Shown here: in pieces, positions 60,597 through 64,000 of the stretch
How positions within the stretch are numbered: position 1 is the stretch's first letter
How the letters are laid out: every line of letters begins with the position of its first letter
Assembly: GCF_013623775.1 (NCBI RefSeq)
Contig: NZ_JABFAM010000003.1
Span: 186,001-250,000 of the forward strand
Source of the DNA: Rufibacter sp. XAAS-G3-1
GTDB taxonomy: Bacteria; Bacteroidota; Bacteroidia; Cytophagales; Hymenobacteraceae
Direction of reading: 5' to 3'
Length of the DNA: 64,000 nt
Program-made: the position numbers and the translations under genes
The notes under the pieces: generated by a model
The model's input: the letters and a program-made list of their open reading frames with translations, nothing else
What the model was told of the DNA's origin: nothing
The model's database searches: none

Positions 60597-60755
60597 TAAG
60601 TACGGAGACAGCATTACGTTATCCTATTTATCCTCCTGGAAGGATCTTGTGGCAAACTAGAATAGCTTTGATGGAGCGCTATTGCCGTTCGCCACCAAGA
60701 TCCTTCCAGGAGGAAGACAAAAGAGTAGGACAAACTAATTTTGTCCGCGTACTTA
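60597..60755. mobile_element. TAAGTACG-type palindromic element, copy 2 (most complete)
   Basis: 159 bp with ends TAAGTACG and CGTACTTA. Long stem: CCTCCTGGAAGGATCTTGTG pairs with CACCAAGATCCTTCCAGGAGG around AATAGCTTTGATGGAGCGCT. An extra small hairpin, AGGACAAACTAATTTTGTCC, is near the right end. Confidence 0.75.
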
Positions 60756-60825
60756 CAACAAAATAGACAATCTGATTTAGGCCTGTTTTCGCAAAATAGC
60801 ACCCAAAAGACAAACCTCTCCCTAC

Positions 60826-61161
60826 CTATTCCTTCGCCAAAAACTTCAACCCGAGCACCCCGGCAATAATCAACCCGATGCAGATCAACCGCACGGCATC
60901 TTTGGGCTCGTTGAACAAGACCATTCCTAAGACAACAGTCCCCACCGCCCCAATTCCCGTCCAGGAGGCATAGGCCGTGCCAACCGGTAAGGTGCGCATG
61001 GCCTGGGCCAGCAAGACAAAACTCAGGATCATGATGACGACGGTGATCACCGTAGGCCACAACTTGGTAAACCCTTCGGTGTACTTTAATCCTATGGCCC
61101 AACCAATTTCGCAGATACCCGCTACTATCAAATACAACCAGGCAGAATTCATAAATTTCAT
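60826..61161 (-). CDS. small multidrug resistance transporter, SugE/Gdx type
   Basis: 111 aa inner-membrane proton antiporter with four membrane helices. The conserved glutamate is in LIVAGICEIGWAIGLKYTEG, and the helix-3 signature LPVGTAYASWTGIGAVGTVV marks the SugE/Gdx branch, whose members export guanidinium, rather than EmrE. Start ATG at 61159-61161 or 61150-61152. I looked upstream for a guanidine riboswitch and saw none. Monocistronic. Confidence 0.9.
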   Translation of the reverse strand: MKFMNSAWLYLIVAGICEIGWAIGLKYTEGFTKLWPTVITVVIMILSFVLLAQAMRTLPVGTAYASWTGIGAVGTVVLGMVLFNEPKDAVRLICIGLIIAGVLGLKFLAKE

Positions 61162-61706
61162 AGTAATTAAGTTAGAACTGAATTAATTGAGCTGTACATA
61201 CCACAGCTTCAGTAGATTAATTTCCGTTTTGGTCAGGATTTTATTGCCTGCCTGCGGCAAAAGCCTCAATTTACCATAATGGCAGCGTAACGTGCTGCTG
61301 CGTTTTTACGCAAACTTATGAAAAAAGCCGTCTGTACAAGTTAGTTCATTTTCTGGCGGCAGCGTTAAAGGGGCAGCCTTCCGTTCCCCAGCATTTTACA
61401 GGCGCCACCAGACTCCGTTTTTAAGAGCATGTTTAAACTTTGGATTGGTAAGCGAAAACGGCAAGAGTAAGGTTCTGCGGAAGCCTGTTTTTGAGCCTTG
61501 TAGCAGCGCTACGAAGGCGAAGAAAGCGCGAACGCAGGTTCTCTCTATGCCGTTTGCAGCACGAAAGACAAAGTTTAAACATGCTCTAAGCCTAATTTTC
61601 AGAAAGCACGCGTAAACCAGAATTCCATTACTAACCATTAGCATGGGTAGACCGCACCTCAGTTTTCCCTTTATAGGCGGGAGCGCGCTTACTTACGTCT
61701 TGAACT
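61162..61706. other. 545-bp gap with palindromic element copy F
   Basis: Promoter region of the SMR gene on the left. Nothing recognisable lies at 61250-61420. The element is at 61425-61586 and a decayed REP-like unit at about 61589-61619. Confidence 0.5.
61425..61586 (-). mobile_element. palindromic MITE-like element, copy F (inverted)
   Basis: 162 bp, GAGCATGTTTAAACTTTGG to AAAGTTTAAACATGCTC, flanked by TAA 61422-61424 and TAA 61587-61589 (TTA in element orientation). A somewhat diverged subfamily, closer to relic G (shares GGCTTCCGCAGAACCTTAC). Confidence 0.88.
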
Positions 61707-62819
61707 ATGCTTCTCTCCACAGAGTTTTTGGATAGGCTGTTTGTACAGTCGCCCTTCATGAAAAAAAAATTCAAATTCAAGCATAAGCACCTGTTGCGCT
61801 ACCTGGGTAACACGGCTATCGCTTTCCTTATCTTCTGGACGTTTTTCTTTATTGACCACGCGGGAGTGCGTGATTTTGACACGTCAGATGGTCTCCGCCT
61901 TTTCTATGATGCCTTAATGGTGAACGCGGTGCTGGAAGGTACCCGCCGCATTGCCAAACGCCTGAGCAAGAAATATGATTGGCGCGAGTACGGGTTGCGC
62001 CGCTTCATCTATGAATGGATTGCCGTTCAAATTTACATCCTCTTGGTGATGGTGCTTTTTGAGATCATGCCCCGTCTCATCTTCGGCCAGATGACGTATG
62101 AAGCGCAAGATGCCACTACCCTGCGCAACATAAAAGAATTCTTTGTGTTTGGCAGCATCATTCTGCTGTTCGTGCATTTTATACGGTCTGGCATTTACTT
62201 CTACAACCAGTGGCACCGCTACCTCATGCAGTCTGAAAAGCTGAAAAAGGAGACCATCAAAGTGCAGTTTGAGTCCTTGAAGCAGCAGGTAAACCCCCAT
62301 TTTCTGTTCAACAGCCTCAATGCCCTTACCTCGCTCATCTACAAAGACCAGGATCTGGCGGCCAAGTTTGTAGAGCAGCTTTCTAAAGTGTACCGCTACG
62401 TGCTGGAGAACAAAGACAAAGAGCTGGTAAGCCTGCACACTGAGCTGGATTTCATCTATTCTTACCTTTTCCTGCTGAAAATACGGTTCAGGGAAAACCT
62501 GCGCGTGAACATGGACGTGCCCGATGATCTGCTGCACCTCCAGGTAGCGCCCCTCACCATGCAGTTGCTCATGGAAAACGCCATCAAGCACAACATTGTG
62601 AGCCGCGATGAACCCCTCTTTATTGACGTGTACGTGGAAGGCGATTACATCATCATCAAGAACAACCTGCAGCTTAGGGAAAGCCATGAAGAATCTACCG
62701 GCGTGGGTCTCAAGAACATCATCAACCGCTATAAATTTATCACCGACAAAAAAGTGGATGTGGAAGTAACCGCTTCTACTTTCATTGCTAAATTACCGCT
62801 TCTTAACAAGGCTGCCTGA
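61707..62819 (+). CDS. sensor histidine kinase, LytS/YehU family
   Basis: 370 aa inner-membrane kinase. Four hydrophobic segments at about 35-55, 65-80, 104-125 and 145-168, then the His_kinase domain: phosphoacceptor His198 in KQQVNPHFLFNSLNALTSLI, N-box LLMENAIKHNI and G-box STGVGLKNIINRY. ATG 61707 is the first start; ATG 61758 (MKKKFKFKHKHLL) is a plausible alternative with a basic N-terminus. The stop TGA overlaps the next ATG by one base, coupling it to its response regulator. Confidence 0.92.
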   Translation: MLLSTEFLDRLFVQSPFMKKKFKFKHKHLLRYLGNTAIAFLIFWTFFFIDHAGVRDFDTSDGLRLFYDALMVNAVLEGTRRIAKRLSKKYDWREYGLRRFIYEWIAVQIYILLVMVLFEIMPRLIFGQMTYEAQDATTLRNIKEFFVFGSIILLFVHFIRSGIYFYNQWHRYLMQSEKLKKETIKVQFESLKQQVNPHFLFNSLNALTSLIYKDQDLAAKFVEQLSKVYRYVLENKDKELVSLHTELDFIYSYLFLLKIRFRENLRVNMDVPDDLLHLQVAPLTMQLLMENAIKHNIVSRDEPLFIDVYVEGDYIIIKNNLQLRESHEESTGVGLKNIINRYKFITDKKVDVEVTASTFIAKLPLLNKAA

Positions 62820-63598
62820 TGAACATTCTCCTGATTGAAGACGAATACCTGGCTTCGGAAAAACTGGAAGCCCAGTTGTTGCGCTACGACCCCACCATTG
62901 AGGTGGTAGCCACCATTGACTCCATCCGGAATGCGGTGAAATGGTTTGAGTCTAACCCAGCCCCAGACCTGGCTTTTCTGGACATCCATTTGTCTGACGG
63001 CAACAGTTTTGAGATTTTCCAGAAGGTGAAAGTAGATTGCCCCATCATCTTCACCACGGCGTATGACGAGTATGCGATCAAAGCCTTCAAGGTGAACAGC
63101 ATTGACTACCTGCTCAAGCCCATCAGCAACGAAGACCTTGGCACGGCCATGGACAAATTCAAAGCCTTGCGGCAAAGCCAGCCCGCCGCCCCCGCCCTGG
63201 ACATGCAGCAGATCATGGCCCTGCTCAACAAGAACTCGTCTACGGCAGAGGCCCCTCACTATAAAAACCGCTTCCTGGTGAAAAGCGGCCAGAAAATACG
63301 CTCTGTCTCTACTGATGAGATTGCCTATTTCTACGCCGAGGACAAGATCGTTTTCCTGATCACCACCGGCGGCCAGCGCTTCATCACAGATTACACCCTA
63401 GACACCCTGCAGGAACTTCTAGACCCCGAGAAGTTCAGTCGCCTCAACCGCCAGTTCATCGCCCACATCCACTCCATTGATGAGATTCATCCGTACCTGA
63501 AAGGCCGCCTGAAAGTGTACGTAAAACCTGTTACCGACAAAGAAATCATCATCAGCAATGAACGGGCGGCGGCGTTTAAAGAGTGGCTAGGGAAATAG
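62819..63598 (+). CDS. LytTR-family response regulator
   Basis: 259 aa transcription factor partner of the preceding kinase. Receiver domain with Asp55 (LAFLDIHLSDG), acidic pocket IEDE (6-9), Thr and Lys in FTTAYDEYAIKAF and YLLKPIS. Pro/Ala linker at about 125-150, then a LytTR DNA-binding domain (FLVKSGQKIRSVSTDEIAYF, FSRLNRQFIAHIHSIDEI). Targets unknown. A REP-like hairpin overlaps the region just after the stop. Confidence 0.94.
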   Translation: MNILLIEDEYLASEKLEAQLLRYDPTIEVVATIDSIRNAVKWFESNPAPDLAFLDIHLSDGNSFEIFQKVKVDCPIIFTTAYDEYAIKAFKVNSIDYLLKPISNEDLGTAMDKFKALRQSQPAAPALDMQQIMALLNKNSSTAEAPHYKNRFLVKSGQKIRSVSTDEIAYFYAEDKIVFLITTGGQRFITDYTLDTLQELLDPEKFSRLNRQFIAHIHSIDEIHPYLKGRLKVYVKPVTDKEIIISNERAAAFKEWLGK

Positions 63599-63638
63599 CC
63601 GTTTTAGGTTCATTTTTGAGAAAACAGCCTCAAAACGG
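63599..63638. repeat. REP-like hairpin
   Basis: CCGTTTTAGGTTCATTTTTG then AGAAAACAGCCTCAAAACGG, starting at the stop codon region of the response regulator. Confidence 0.65.
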
Positions 63639-63660
63639 CATCTTACAACAGGTGACCCCA

Positions 63661-63706
63661 TAAAACAGAAAAGGTCAGATGGAAGCATCTGACCTTTTCT
63701 GTTTTA
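63661..63706. terminator. bidirectional terminator, 21-bp stem
   Basis: TAAAACAGAAAAGGTCAGAT then G, loop GAAG, exact complement. Between convergent genes, with A and T runs on either side. Confidence 0.85.
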
Positions 63707-63718
63707 TGCAGGCTGCTT

Positions 63719-64000
63719 CTATAGGTTTTTGAGCATCCAGATGTTACAGGCAAAGTGGCCCGAGTTTCCCAGGGCGTGATCTAATGGCGTGAACCCTGCC
63801 CTTTCATACATGCTCACGGCTTTGGCCAACTCCGGGAAAGACTCCAGGTAAAGTTGCTGGTAGCCAAGTTCTTTTGCCCGTTCTATGTTGTGTTGCAGCA
63901 ATTGGTAGCCTATTCCCTGGCCCCTCACCTCTGCCGCCAGGTAAAACTTCACTAGTTCGGCACAGCCCTGGGGCAAGCCGTCAGTAGGGTACACGCCGCA
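63719..64000 (-). CDS. GNAT family N-acetyltransferase (5' end outside window)
   Basis: C-terminal 93 codons of an acetyl-CoA-dependent acetyltransferase. The acetyl-CoA loop motif is visible as VRGQGIGYQLLQHNIERAKE, preceded by the beta-strand AELVKFYLAAE and followed by YLESFPELAKAVSMYERAGF typical of the fold. The reading frame is open to the window edge, so the start lies beyond 64000. The substrate cannot be inferred. Confidence 0.85.
   Translation of the reverse strand, partial: CGVYPTDGLPQGCAELVKFYLAAEVRGQGIGYQLLQHNIERAKELGYQQLYLESFPELAKAVSMYERAGFTPLDHALGNSGHFACNIWMLKNL

Larger units (their letters stand above)
60085..60825. other. 741-bp non-coding region, mosaic of repeats
   Basis: No gene. 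In order: REP-like hairpin (60086), block shared with 5790 (60213), CTCCCCTCCTTGGCTAAGGA hairpin (about 60357), fragment of the 300-bp block (about 60505-60560), TAAGTACG element (60597), and a weak REP-like unit (60776). Confidence 0.65.

Noticed and set aside
61162-61300. Guanidine riboswitch upstream of the SMR transporter
   Set aside because: I looked for paired ACG(A/G)-loop hairpins and the ykkC core and did not see them.
1-64000. CRISPR array
   Set aside because: The repeats found are dispersed palindromes with irregular spacing; no array of regular 30-40-bp spacers and no cas genes.
1-64000. rRNA or tRNA genes
   Set aside because: No cloverleaf with GTTCGA-type T-loop and CCA-acceptor context or conserved rRNA stretch noticed on reading; a covariance scan would be needed to be sure.

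Overview
The window is a chromosomal segment of a Bacteroidota bacterium, most likely from Cytophagales and probably family Hymenobacteraceae (a Rufibacter/Pontibacter-like genome). The sequence signs are a type IX secretion C-terminal sorting domain, carboxypeptidase-regulatory-domain outer-membrane receptors, S46 dipeptidyl-peptidase, a GT117/DUF2723 giant membrane protein, IPExxxVDY protein, LytS/LytTR signalling, absence of Shine-Dalgarno sequences, and promoters of the form TTG-N19/20-TAnnTTTG. I saw no rRNA, tRNA, phage, CRISPR array or transposase gene.

Layout. 1-2421: nucleotide-sugar genes (ugd fragment, manC). 2703-5617: an overlapping pair of envelope genes (HhH plus barrel protein, PorV-like protein). 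6349-8655: S46 peptidase, divergent from yidD. 9274-12239: an AT-rich accessory patch holding a metalloprotease-like lipoprotein split by an in-frame TGA, a small secreted protein, and a lipoprotein gene broken by a 160-bp palindromic element. 12345-15207: two tandem DUF4184 membrane proteins, a cytosine deaminase of the yeast type, and an MsrB lipoprotein. 16116-18478: lgt, then a ferredoxin reductase plus ferredoxin operon. 20122-22095: LVIVD-repeat lipoproteins with a barrel protein. 22508-30699: a PAS-LuxR regulator and two paralogous TonB-type receptors. 30949-38423: HD protein, nadE, then the lipid/RNA core cluster acpP-fabF-rnc divergent from IPExxxVDY-pyk. 39125-50253: rpsT, bacilliredoxin, CoA-transferase, purD, recQ, kpsF-manC, rlmB. 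50521-60084: GT117 protein, T9SS cargo, birA divergent from rsfS-ftsH-LUD-UDP-diacylglucosamine hydrolase-like-propeller. 60826-64000: SMR/Gdx transporter, LytS-LytTR pair, GNAT fragment.

The most striking content lies between the genes. One family is a 152-164-bp element that is a single large imperfect palindrome with ends GAGC(T/A)TGTTTAAA and, in most copies, a 3-bp TTA/TAA target duplication; there are six copies plus one relic. One copy interrupts a lipoprotein gene so that exact removal restores the reading frame, and another uses the stop codon of the S46 gene as its target. A second family, with more than 20 copies, is a REP-like hairpin of about 40 bp (GTTTTAGGCCTGTTTTC, short loop, then the complement). 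It sits after genes, is embedded in several strong terminators, and in one case appears to code a signal peptide. Further palindromic families (a 159-bp TAAGTACG element, a roughly 300-bp block, shuffled hairpin modules, a GGGGCAATCCC inverted repeat) fill nearly every long non-coding gap. No transposase for any of them is present, so they are presumably mobilised in trans.
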